A DNA stretch of 6,809 nucleotides, from NCBI GenBank assembly GCA_934255105.1, contig CAKQNH010000257.1:1-6809 (forward strand), read 5' to 3'. Both the position numbers and the translations under genes were made by a program. This document shows, piece after piece, positions 1 through 5,417 of the stretch. A model generated the notes under the pieces. The model was not told where the DNA came from. It saw only the letters and a list, made by a program, of their open reading frames with translations, and ran no database searches. This stretch comes from an uncultured Pirellulaceae bacterium. Lineage in GTDB: Bacteria; Planctomycetota; Planctomycetia; Pirellulales; Pirellulaceae. The first letter of the stretch is position 1, and every line of letters starts with the position of its first letter.

Positions 1-32
1 GGTCGAGCCTAAGCGAGGGAGAGGGCCAAGCG

Positions 33-62
33 CAACCTACATCTTTCCAACCTACATCTCTG
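33..62. repeat. 15-nt tandem direct repeat downstream of the WXG-like gene
   Basis: The 12-mer CAACCTACATCT occurs at 33-44 and again at 48-59, giving a 15-nt period (33-47 and 48-62) with 13 of 15 positions identical. It lies just beyond the stop codon (71-73) of the minus-strand 79-aa gene. No dyad is visible in it and the window ends too soon to count further copies. Possibly a slippage duplication. Confidence 0.6.
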
Positions 63-70
63 CAGTTACC

Positions 71-310
71 TCAGGCGTCGGGCTCGGCAACCTTTTTGGC
101 GATGTCTTCAAATTGCTCGATGCTCCGCGTGAGAGAAGCAATGAGCCCGCTGAGCGTAGGTGCGACTTCAGAAAGGTGCTGCTGGAAGAACTGCCGCGAT
201 TTTTCATCGCGCCACACTTGCTGAGTCTGTTCCATATTTAGCGAGAGCTCGTCCCGCAACTTGGCGATGCGTTGAGCGATCCCGGGCAAATCGTGACTGA
301 TGCGTCGCAT
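71..310 (-). CDS. WXG100-like small helical protein (hypothetical)
   Basis: A 79-aa soluble, almost entirely alpha-helical protein without a signal peptide or membrane segment. A central W-R-D (Trp33) sits between two amphipathic helices: roughly residues 7-31 (DLPGIAQRIAKLRDEL and on) and 36-73 (SRQFFQQHL through FEDIAKKV). This is the helix-W-turn-helix layout and size of WXG100/ESX-type secretion cargo, with D in place of the usual G. The family call is inference from shape; no secretion tail signal is certain. The start is well supported: ATG at 308-310 has a GGAG Shine-Dalgarno (complement of 319-322) with an 8-nt gap, and it follows the stop of the upstream 191-aa gene by 2 nt, so translation is probably coupled. 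The partner upstream is also a long helical protein, as expected for a heterodimer or cargo/chaperone pair. It could instead be any small coiled-coil adaptor. Confidence 0.75.
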   Translation of the reverse strand: MRRISHDLPGIAQRIAKLRDELSLNMEQTQQVWRDEKSRQFFQQHLSEVAPTLSGLIASLTRSIEQFEDIAKKVAEPDA

Positions 311-312
311 GG

Positions 313-888
313 CTATTGCTCCGAACTGGTGGGCTTAGAAGGTGTGGTGGGCTCAGAAGGTGTGGTGGCCTTGGTAGACGTGGCGGATTCAGAGGCTGGC
401 GGAGAGGCGCGGAGTTGAGTATAGAGCTGGAGTCGTTCGATCTGCCCGCGCAGGTGTTGGCAAGCGACGCGCAGGTTGGTTTCGGCTAGATCTTGGCAGC
501 GCATGATGTGCGACGATTGTTTGCTGAGCTCGCTTTGCCAGAAGCTCAGGGCAGCCTGGCTGATCCGCAGTTTCTGCTGGCACAGTTCCAGTCGCTGTTC
601 GGCCTGGCGCAAGCGCTTCTTCTCGTCGGTGCATGGCCGCTGTTCATTGGCTCGGACATAGGACTGACAACGCATGAGGTTATCGCGGCACTCAGCCCAA
701 TGCCGCTCCGCCCTTACCGACTGGTCGGCCCAGTAGCCGATCGCGTCTTGTTCAATCCAGTTCGTCAAACGCCGCAGCTCCAGCATCAAGCACTCGAGTT
801 CTTTGAGCAGTCCCATGCGAAACGCGTCTGCTTGCTGATGGAACTCTTCGATGCGGCTCAGCGAGCGCACGTCGGCTTGATTCGTCAT
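313..888 (-). CDS. Coiled-coil protein with Thr/Ser/Pro-rich tail (hypothetical)
   Basis: 191 aa; I do not recognise a named family. Residues 1-155 are charged and helical, rich in Glu, Gln, Arg and Leu with heptad-like spacing (for example the LRQAEQRLELCQQKL stretch near residue 95), and carry several Cys and two W-containing segments (YWADQ near 53 and HWAEC near 63). The last about 30 residues are a low-complexity Ser/Thr/Pro/Glu tail that includes TTPSEP-TTPSKP, encoded by an 18-nt tandem repeat. There is no signal peptide or membrane span, so it is probably cytoplasmic or exported by a leaderless route. It overlaps nothing and ends 2 nt before the 79-aa WXG-like gene, so the two form an operon. 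The start at ATG 886-888 has only a weak upstream GGA, so a different start is possible. Function unknown; a T7SS-like cargo or chaperone partner of the next protein is my inference. Confidence 0.75.
   Translation of the reverse strand: MTNQADVRSLSRIEEFHQQADAFRMGLLKELECLMLELRRLTNWIEQDAIGYWADQSVRAERHWAECRDNLMRCQSYVRANEQRPCTDEKKRLRQAEQRLELCQQKLRISQAALSFWQSELSKQSSHIMRCQDLAETNLRVACQHLRGQIERLQLYTQLRASPPASESATSTKATTPSEPTTPSKPTSSEQ
331..366. repeat. 18-nt tandem repeat inside the Pro/Thr-rich tail
   Basis: Two 18-nt units (331-348 and 349-366) differ at one base. A third, degenerate unit may follow at 367-384. Read on the minus strand each unit encodes a TTPS(E/K)P hexapeptide in the C-terminal tail of the 191-aa protein. 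The length keeps frame, so copy number could vary between strains without breaking the gene. Confidence 0.8.
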
Positions 889-899
889 ACGCGATATCC

Positions 900-1136
900 G
901 TCCGTAACCTGAGAAGAACTACTATCGTTGCCGAAGTCTCGAATGCTTAGTTTACACCTTCAGAGCCCTCGCGTTAGTGCCACAAGCCTTAAGTCCCCTC
1001 CGGTCTAGAACGGCAACCTGCCCTTATGGCCCCGGTCAATCCAGATGTGTCCCATAGCTGCAAGCCACCTCGGTCGCAAAAGTGGAGGGATTTGCCAACC
1101 GGCAGACAGACACTCAAGAATGTATCTATCGTAGAG
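900..1136. other. Non-coding intergenic block, possible multicopy planctomycete element
   Basis: No convincing gene on either strand. Only very short open frames exist: a 21-codon frame on the plus strand starting at ATG 941 and ending in TAG, and a 16-codon frame on the minus strand beginning MGHIWIDRGHK. Both give me a sense of familiarity as short ORFs predicted in Pirellulaceae genomes, which would fit a repeated intergenic element rather than genes. That is memory-based and unverified. The part next to 888 should also hold the promoter of the minus-strand coiled-coil/WXG operon; a TTGACC hexamer is present on the minus strand near 1040 but no convincing -10 follows at the right distance. 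Confidence 0.25.
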
Positions 1137-1162
1137 TGCATGGCTGGCTTATGCGCCATGCA
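1137..1162. other. Perfect 8-bp hairpin
   Basis: TGCATGGC at 1137-1144 pairs exactly with GCCATGCA at 1155-1162 around a 10-nt loop. It directly abuts a second hairpin (1163-1178). In minus-strand reading the pair follows the TAG of the candidate ORF at 1179-1313. There is no T-run after it, so if it terminates transcription it is not a classical intrinsic terminator; RNA 3'-end protection or a protein-binding dyad are alternatives. Confidence 0.65.
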
Positions 1163-1178
1163 GACCATCGCAATGGTC
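1163..1178. other. Perfect 6-bp hairpin with 4-nt loop
   Basis: GACCAT (1163-1168) and ATGGTC (1173-1178) are exact complements around CGCA. The stem touches the stop codon (1179-1181) of the minus-strand candidate ORF on one side and the 8-bp hairpin on the other, so the two stems are contiguous with no spacer. Confidence 0.65.
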
Positions 1179-1313
1179 CTAACCGTTGGCGATGCTTTCC
1201 TTGTATCTGCCTTGATCTGAAAGCGACTGAGCCTTCGCTACGTCTTCGGCAACACCGTTCAACGTTCCTTCTGCCATCTCCAAGAACTGAAGGGTGGCCT
1301 GATAGGCAACCAC
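1179..1313 (-). CDS. Possible small ORF or gene remnant, 44 aa
   Basis: Read from a GTG at 1311-1313 this frame gives 44 residues containing TLQFLEMAEGTLNGVAEDV and ending QGRYKESIANG, then TAG. Composition and codon pattern (G-rich first positions, balanced charge, a likely amphipathic helix) look like real protein, unlike the other frames here. The start is uncertain: an AGGGGG run precedes the GTG closely, and an internal ATG would leave only 32 aa. The frame is open upstream for 14 more codons to a TGA. It lies 159 bp downstream of the zinc-ribbon gene on the same strand and is followed immediately by two hairpins. It may be a genuine microprotein or the C-terminal scrap of a decayed gene. 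Function unknown. Confidence 0.3.
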   Translation of the reverse strand: MVAYQATLQFLEMAEGTLNGVAEDVAKAQSLSDQGRYKESIANG

Positions 1314-1472
1314 CCCCCTCGGAATCGCCAACTGTCTGGCATGCTTCGAGTGCAGTTTGGGATGTCAAGATTCTGCGTGGCGAGTTGAACCAGAAACAGC
1401 TTCAGTCGCCAAATTCGGAGACGGTCGCTCAGCCTCTGTCGCTGCTGCAAGCGTCGTAGCGCGGGAAGCAGA

Positions 1473-1625
1473 CTATCCTCGGCCACCTTCGCAGCAAGTT
1501 TCGCAAATCGTGTGACAGCGGGAGCATTGTAGTTTGGCGCGGATCTCAATCAACGATCCGCCACAAACTGGGCAGGCTGGACGGCCTGTTTCGCCGCTCT
1601 GTGTTTCGTCCTTTTGTTCAGTCAT
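1473..1625 (-). CDS. Cys-rich zinc-ribbon microprotein, 50 aa
   Basis: This short gene codes for a 50-residue protein. A polar N-terminus (MTEQKDETQSGETGRPA) precedes a CPVCGG knuckle at residues 18-23, a short strand (SLIEIRAKLQ), a second knuckle CSRC at 34-37, and a terminal CETCCEGGRG at 41-50. The first two CxxC pairs make a compact zinc ribbon; the extra three Cys could bind a second metal or form part of a partner-binding tail. I recognise the CPxCGG...CSRC...CETCCEGG pattern as a small conserved planctomycete protein of unknown role. ATG 1623-1625 has GGAG (complement of 1633-1636) with a 7-nt gap, and the stop is TAG at 1473-1475. It probably acts in the cytoplasm in nucleic-acid or protein contacts, by analogy only. 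Confidence 0.8.
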   Translation of the reverse strand: MTEQKDETQSGETGRPACPVCGGSLIEIRAKLQCSRCHTICETCCEGGRG

Positions 1626-1746
1626 TCAGGTTCTCCGCAGAGCCGTACATTAGATTTCCAAGCTCACTGATCACAAAAGGCCTCTCCATTTTGGCGGGCG
1701 GTAAATGCACGTATGATCGTAGCACAAAAAGCCGTGAATTGTCTGC

Positions 1747-1905
1747 CTATGTGGCAAGCCTTACGCGGACAAGCAAATCATTTAACGCCGCTTGAGAGCT
1801 GGGGGCTTCGGGCAACGACGAGCGATTGTGCGCATCCGCCAACTCGGCAACTAGACGCAGATGTTGCGTTTAGTGAAATGCCATATCTGCTTCAGTGAAC
1901 TTCAT
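1747..1905 (-). pseudogene. Coding-like 52-codon frame interrupted by one TAA
   Basis: From ATG 1903-1905 the frame reads MKFTEADMAFH, hits TAA (1870-1872) at codon 12, then continues open for 40 codons with protein-like composition (LVAELADAHNRSS, then EAPSSQAALNDLLVRVRLAT) to TAG at 1747-1749. No ATG lies after the TAA to start the second part. A single C-to-T change from CAA would create the stop, so the simplest reading is a nonsense-mutated small gene; a sequencing error or an 11-aa upstream ORF are alternatives. Before the ATG the same frame is open back to a TAG, 15 codons earlier. It sits between the beta-helix gene and the zinc-ribbon gene on the same strand. Function unknown. Confidence 0.35.
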
Positions 1906-1958
1906 CGCTGGTCTGTTACTGCGGTGTTCGACAAACTTAAGGATGCTCCACTATTATT

Positions 1959-3107
1959 CTATTTGGTGAACCCGGGCTGCCCTGAACTTCGCGGTGGAGC
2001 CATCTGCGAAAATAGATCAGCAGGCCAGCGTGTAAGACGCTCGAACTCACTGGGTACAGACTGCTTGAACTGCACATATGCCTGAACCTTACCCTGCGTT
2101 GTGTAACTTAACGCATCGGAGGCAACGCCGGGCGTAAAAAGGCTGTAGCCTGCCAGAACACAATCTTCCAGGTCGACATGCAATCGTCCGGTAGGAGCGT
2201 GCCCTTCGGTGCACAGGATCCCAGTTGAATTTCCACCCATTTCTGGTTGCGTGAAATTCAGTACGATCATGCGGCAGTTGCTGAATTTGGCGCGGGCGCA
2301 ATGGCTGGCATAGGAAATGGCGACGGCATTGTCTGGATGGACCAGCGTGCAATTCTCAAAGACGGCGTGTGGATGTGCAGGCATGGTTTTCTCTGAACCA
2401 CCCAGCAGTACAGCCGCCGTATCCCCGTTCCAGTCCAATGCCAGGAAATAGCAGCGTCGAAAAACACTCGGCTCACCTGGACGCACTGTTGGATAAACAA
2501 CGCCGGCACCGAATGCCCTACCAATACCCACACAATCCTCGACCACTACGGTGAAGCCTTCGCCGCTCTTGTTCGTGAGGTCCCAAAACAGGCCGGCGTC
2601 GCCACCAGTGACATATAAATTACGGATTGCCCATCGGTCCCAGATGATGCTGGAGAACGTTTCCTGGTTGTTGCCACCGTGCCAGTTTTTATCCGATGCG
2701 CGGATTGAGCTCCACCAATCCCAGCTCTTGAAGCCCGTTTCCGGATCTCCGCTATCCACCAAGGCCCAGCCTTTGGCACCAGAGCCGAGGCTGCCGTCGA
2801 AATCGCCGATCAAAGTGTTGTAGGCGCCCGCTGAAACTTTATGAGCTGGGGCGAGATTGGCCTCGACGTAGGTGTCAGGCCGCAAGATGACACGATGTCC
2901 ACCCCGGTCGTTCGGCACAGCTTCGAGTGCTCTCTGAATAGTAGTGAATGCCTTCTTCCATGAGCTTCCATCGGAGTTGTCGCCCAACTTAGAGACGTAC
3001 AAAGCAACCGATTCTTGGCCAAGCTCCTTTGCCTCAATAGGCACCGTCGCAGTGGACACAGCCATCGCACACACGACTCCAGTCAACCTCAGCACTTTCG
3101 TCAACAT
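1959..3107 (-). CDS. Secreted right-handed beta-helix protein (planctomycete family)
   Basis: 382 aa with a Sec signal peptide: Lys4/Arg7, a hydrophobic core at about 8-21, and a likely cleavage near VPIEA-K at 26-27. The mature protein opens with a YVSKLGDNSDGSSW element (37-50) and AFTTIQRALEAVP, the usual entry strand of pectin-lyase-like beta-helices. Repeated coil-like turns follow: WDRWAIRNLYVTGGDAG (156-172), VEDCVGIGRAFG (189-200), FRRCYFLALDW (216-226), FENCTLVHPDNA (250-261), FSNCRMIVLNFTQP (275-288) and VDLEDCVLAGY. Cys recurs at matching turn positions. The motif order matches a conserved planctomycete exported family that I recognise. No polysaccharide-lyase catalytic triad is evident, so binding or remodelling of a surface glycan is inference. 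ATG 3105-3107 has AAGGAG (complement of 3116-3121) spaced 8 nt. It is transcribed divergently from the phosphoesterase gene. Confidence 0.9.
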   Translation of the reverse strand: MLTKVLRLTGVVCAMAVSTATVPIEAKELGQESVALYVSKLGDNSDGSSWKKAFTTIQRALEAVPNDRGGHRVILRPDTYVEANLAPAHKVSAGAYNTLIGDFDGSLGSGAKGWALVDSGDPETGFKSWDWWSSIRASDKNWHGGNNQETFSSIIWDRWAIRNLYVTGGDAGLFWDLTNKSGEGFTVVVEDCVGIGRAFGAGVVYPTVRPGEPSVFRRCYFLALDWNGDTAAVLLGGSEKTMPAHPHAVFENCTLVHPDNAVAISYASHCARAKFSNCRMIVLNFTQPEMGGNSTGILCTEGHAPTGRLHVDLEDCVLAGYSLFTPGVASDALSYTTQGKVQAYVQFKQSVPSEFERLTRWPADLFSQMAPPRSSGQPGFTK

Positions 3108-3115
3108 TGGTCAGT

Positions 3116-3121
3116 CTCCTT
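3116..3121 (-). promoter_or_regulatory. Strong Shine-Dalgarno of the beta-helix gene
   Basis: Minus-strand AAGGAG lies 8 nt before ATG 3105-3107. This fixes the start and the signal peptide of the secreted beta-helix protein. Confidence 0.75.
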
Positions 3122-3149
3122 GGTGAGGTTGGAAGTCTCAAAGGAGGTC

Positions 3150-3179
3150 AGTATAACAAGTGGCAATTCCGATTGGTAA
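3150..3179 (-). promoter_or_regulatory. Candidate sigma70-type promoter for the beta-helix gene
   Basis: On the minus strand TTACCA (complement of 3174-3179) and TATACT (complement of 3150-3155) are separated by 18 nt, matching the -35 and -10 consensus at 4 and 5 of 6 positions. The resulting leader of about 35 nt would end at the Shine-Dalgarno before ATG 3107. It is the best hexamer pair I see in the divergent region, but planctomycete promoters are poorly defined. Confidence 0.3.
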
Positions 3180-3289
3180 AGCACTAAGCGAAGGGGAGCA
3201 CCTGTGGATACGTCGCTGCATTTGCATGTGCTGCCAACGCCGGCGTCGTCTATGCATACGCATATCGTAGTTCAGGGTGCCAAGCGCCG

Positions 3290-4270
3290 ATGGCTCAACA
3301 CATAACTGAAAGATTGACCAAGTTGAACAAACTTCCTGGCTACGATTTAATCGGGGATATCCACGGCCACGCCGATGCCCTGCGGAATTTGCTTGCCAAG
3401 TTGGGCTACCAGCAGGCTGATGGCGTATTTACTCACAGCGATCGCAAGGTCATCTTTCTGGGCGACTTCATTGATCGCGGTCCCAAGATTCGTGAAGTAA
3501 TTGATATAGCCCGCTCGATGGTCGAGTCGGGGCAGGCCCTGGCAGTTATGGGGAATCACGAATTCAATGCCCTGGCCTTCCACACGACGCTTCCAAATCG
3601 ACCCGACCAGAGCTTGCGCCCCCGAACATCGAAAAACATTCGCCAACACGTCGCTACGTTAAATCAACTGAAAGACGGCGAATTGGCCGACGCCTTGGAA
3701 TGGTTCCGACGGTTGCCAATGCAACTGGAGGTTCGCCATGGTAGCGGCAATGTTTGCCGAGTCGTGCATGCCTGCTGGGACGATCATCAATTGGCCATCA
3801 TCGAGCAATCAAGTCGACTGTGTTACGGCTTCGATGCACGTTTTTTGGCGGACGCGTGCTCGCACGGAACGAGCCTATTCGAAGCCGTGGAGATCGTGCT
3901 CAAAGGCAAGGAGGCCAAGCTGCCGAGCGGTTACAGCTTCGTGGATAAAGACGGGCATCGACGCACTGCGATTCGCACGCGTTGGTTCGCGGAGCCAGGC
4001 GCCAGCTACCAAGAGTATGCCCTTCAAAGCGATTCGATCGAGTGCTCTATCCCATTAACTGCCGAAGTTCTTGCGGCTGCGACTCCCTACCCGGTTGACG
4101 CACCGCCGGTATTCTGTGGCCATTATTGGCTCAGCGCAAACAGCCCCAGTCGTCTCGCCCTAAACGTCGCTTGTCTCGACTATAGTGTCGCCAAGGGTGG
4201 GTTTTTGTGTGCCTACAAATGGGACGGCGAGTCCGAGATCGATGACACGAAGTTCGTATGGACGAACTAG
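3290..4270 (+). CDS. Calcineurin-like metallophosphoesterase (PrpE/PPP-type)
   Basis: 326-aa cytoplasmic hydrolase of the dinuclear-metal phosphoesterase superfamily. The ligand motifs appear in the proper order: GDIHG (22-26, Asp23 and His25), GDFIDRGP (58-65, Asp59), GNHEFNA (88-94, Asn89 and catalytic His90), VVHACWD (158-164, His160) and CGHYW (276-280, His278, in place of the GHTH seen elsewhere). The GDxVDRG-type second motif and overall size point to the PPP-like group that includes bis(5'-nucleosyl)-tetraphosphatase PrpE and protein Ser/Thr phosphatases. The substrate cannot be read from sequence. The long insert between 98 and 157 and the segment 180-250 are family-specific. ATG 3290 has only a distant AGGG. 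The conserved domain begins at GYDLIG, so a later start is possible. It precedes the deacetylase-like gene on the same strand by 75 nt, so co-transcription is plausible. Confidence 0.9.
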   Translation: MAQHITERLTKLNKLPGYDLIGDIHGHADALRNLLAKLGYQQADGVFTHSDRKVIFLGDFIDRGPKIREVIDIARSMVESGQALAVMGNHEFNALAFHTTLPNRPDQSLRPRTSKNIRQHVATLNQLKDGELADALEWFRRLPMQLEVRHGSGNVCRVVHACWDDHQLAIIEQSSRLCYGFDARFLADACSHGTSLFEAVEIVLKGKEAKLPSGYSFVDKDGHRRTAIRTRWFAEPGASYQEYALQSDSIECSIPLTAEVLAAATPYPVDAPPVFCGHYWLSANSPSRLALNVACLDYSVAKGGFLCAYKWDGESEIDDTKFVWTN

Positions 4271-4283
4271 CGTTTCCCATGCC

Positions 4284-4318
4284 GCCTCTGCATGGCGACC
4301 TATGAAGCGAGCAGAGGC
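4284..4318. other. 8-bp inverted repeat between phosphoesterase and deacetylase genes
   Basis: GCCTCTGC at 4284-4291 and GCAGAGGC at 4311-4318 are perfect complements around a 19-nt loop, starting 13 nt after the phosphoesterase stop. No T-run follows. It lies before the Shine-Dalgarno at 4336-4340, so it could tune expression of the second gene, mark partial termination, or bind a regulator. Its position argues against the upstream ATG at 4292 as the true start of the next gene. Confidence 0.55.
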
Positions 4319-4345
4319 AGGAACTGTCGTGATGCGAGGAAAATT

Positions 4346-5203
4346 TTGAAGCAACGGATAACTACCTTTTTCGATCCTCGCATGTCTGCCCCGAGCGGCA
4401 GCTATTCGCCGTCGGGTGAAAAACCGTCCGCGGTCGTGGCGGATTGGCTGGAGCACCACTTGATCGAAGTCGCCAGTTTCGAGCCAGCCAGCAACGCGGA
4501 CCTCGAACTGGCACACTGTCCAGACTACATTCGTGACATCTTCGCTGGGAACATTGCCAACGGGCACCACAACTACGACTTGGCCGTGGCGGAATCTACA
4601 CGCTGGACGGTGGGCTCTATGGCAGCCGCAGCCATACACGCTGTGACGAACGGCACGACCGCTTGCTCGCCTTCGAGCGGCTTTCACCACGCCGGCTACG
4701 ACACCAACCACGGATTTTGCACCTTTAATGGCTTGATCGTCGCGTCGCGTAAAGTCCTCGACTTGCCGGGTGTTGAAAGTGTTGGCATCCTTGACTGCGA
4801 CTGGCACCCAGGCGATGGCACTGAGCAGATTATTGAGCGGCTTGGGCTGAGCCAACAAATCCACCATTGCTCCTCCGGCCTGCTTTGGATCAAATCCGTT
4901 TCCGGCTACTTTGACTGGCTTGAGGACTCTTTGCAGAATCTGCTGGACCACGAAGTCTCAGTGGTACTTTATCAGGCAGGTGCGGACGCTCATCGCGATG
5001 ATCCCTTGGGCGGTTTGTTGAACGACAGTGAATTACTGGAGCGGGATCAGTTTGTTTTTACTCAAATGCGTAAATATCAGATTCCAGTTGCTTGGAACCT
5101 AGCCGGCGGCTATCAGCGCGAGGCCGATGGATCGATCGAAAAAGTTCTGTCGATTCACCGCAATACGATGAAGGTATCCTTGCAAAACTTGTTCATTGAC
5201 TAG
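4346..5203 (+). CDS. Histone-deacetylase-family zinc amidohydrolase
   Basis: 285 aa from the chosen TTG start. It belongs to the arginase/deacetylase-fold family of HDACs, acetoin-utilisation and acetylpolyamine amidohydrolases, which remove acyl groups from lysine or polyamine amines using Zn2+. Visible motifs: SSGFHHAGYD (charge-relay His pair at 114-115), GILDCDWHPGDGT (zinc ligands Asp152 and His154), YQAGADAHRDDPLGG (third ligand Asp214) and NLAGGYQ (Tyr256, the transition-state residue). All key residues are intact. The start is inferred: the domain begins at TFFDPRMSAPSGSYSP, and TTG 4346-4348 follows GAGGA (4336-4340) by 5 nt. An in-frame ATG at 4292 would add 18 atypical residues, lacks a Shine-Dalgarno and overlaps the inverted repeat. 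The substrate is unknown; a polyamine or acetyl-lysine is inference. Upstream is the metallophosphoesterase in the same orientation. Confidence 0.9.
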   Translation: MKQRITTFFDPRMSAPSGSYSPSGEKPSAVVADWLEHHLIEVASFEPASNADLELAHCPDYIRDIFAGNIANGHHNYDLAVAESTRWTVGSMAAAAIHAVTNGTTACSPSSGFHHAGYDTNHGFCTFNGLIVASRKVLDLPGVESVGILDCDWHPGDGTEQIIERLGLSQQIHHCSSGLLWIKSVSGYFDWLEDSLQNLLDHEVSVVLYQAGADAHRDDPLGGLLNDSELLERDQFVFTQMRKYQIPVAWNLAGGYQREADGSIEKVLSIHRNTMKVSLQNLFID

Positions 5204-5417
5204 GAAGGCACGACGAGGAGATAGGCCCGTTCGCGAGCGATGTTGGGCGAAACGCAACTGGGATTTTGGTTTGTGCGCAAGTCGCAGCCAAGAATGCTCC
5301 AGGTGCTCGGTTGTAGGCTCGTAACGAGTACCACGAGTTACGGCAGACCGAAGCAGTTGACTATTGTGCCGCGTTACCACGCCCCACTGGCTCTTTACTT
5401 CTGACAATGGAGACTTA
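5204..5417. other. Convergent intergenic region with a small inverted repeat
   Basis: 214 bp between the convergent deacetylase-like and VWA genes. CGTAAC (5320-5325) and GTTACG (5337-5342) pair around an 11-nt loop that itself holds near-direct repeats of ACGAGT. No T-tract flanks it, so terminator function for either gene is unproven. A plus-strand frame from ATG 5294 stays open for 36 codons to TGA but has no Shine-Dalgarno, and I do not call it a gene. Confidence 0.35.

Noticed and set aside
493..912. 139-codon plus-strand open frame opposite the coiled-coil gene
   Set aside because: Antisense shadow. The minus-strand gene has the operon context, coupled neighbour and coherent helical composition, while this frame has no Shine-Dalgarno or recognisable motif.
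1082..1459. 125-codon plus-strand open frame
   Set aside because: Composition is Arg/Trp/Pro/Cys-rich and un-protein-like in its first two thirds. It runs through the tandem hairpins and opposes better minus-strand candidates.
1259..1549. 96-codon minus-strand open frame overlapping the zinc-ribbon gene
   Set aside because: It is the +1 frame across the CSRC/CETCC coding region and ends in Trp/Arg/Pro-rich sequence. The in-frame zinc ribbon with a Shine-Dalgarno explains this DNA better.
1857..1890. GCAGAT/ATCTGC inverted repeat as terminator of the beta-helix gene
   Set aside because: A 6-bp stem with a 22-nt loop and no T-run, overlapping the coding-like broken frame; too weak to call.
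1861..2085. 74-codon plus-strand open frame
   Set aside because: Overlaps the 3' end of the beta-helix gene antisense, and has no Shine-Dalgarno or domain.
3141..3270. Perfect AAGGAGGT followed by GTG at 3160 on the plus strand
   Set aside because: The resulting 36-codon frame becomes Arg/Cys-rich nonsense. The same bases are better read as part of the minus-strand leader and promoter.
4160..4951. 263-codon minus-strand open frame opposite the deacetylase gene
   Set aside because: Long only because of GC-biased codons on the true strand. The plus strand shows all HDAC catalytic motifs and the antisense product has no recognisable domain.
5320..5342. Hairpin as intrinsic terminator between convergent genes
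   Set aside because: Only 6 bp, an 11-nt loop, and no T-tract on either side.
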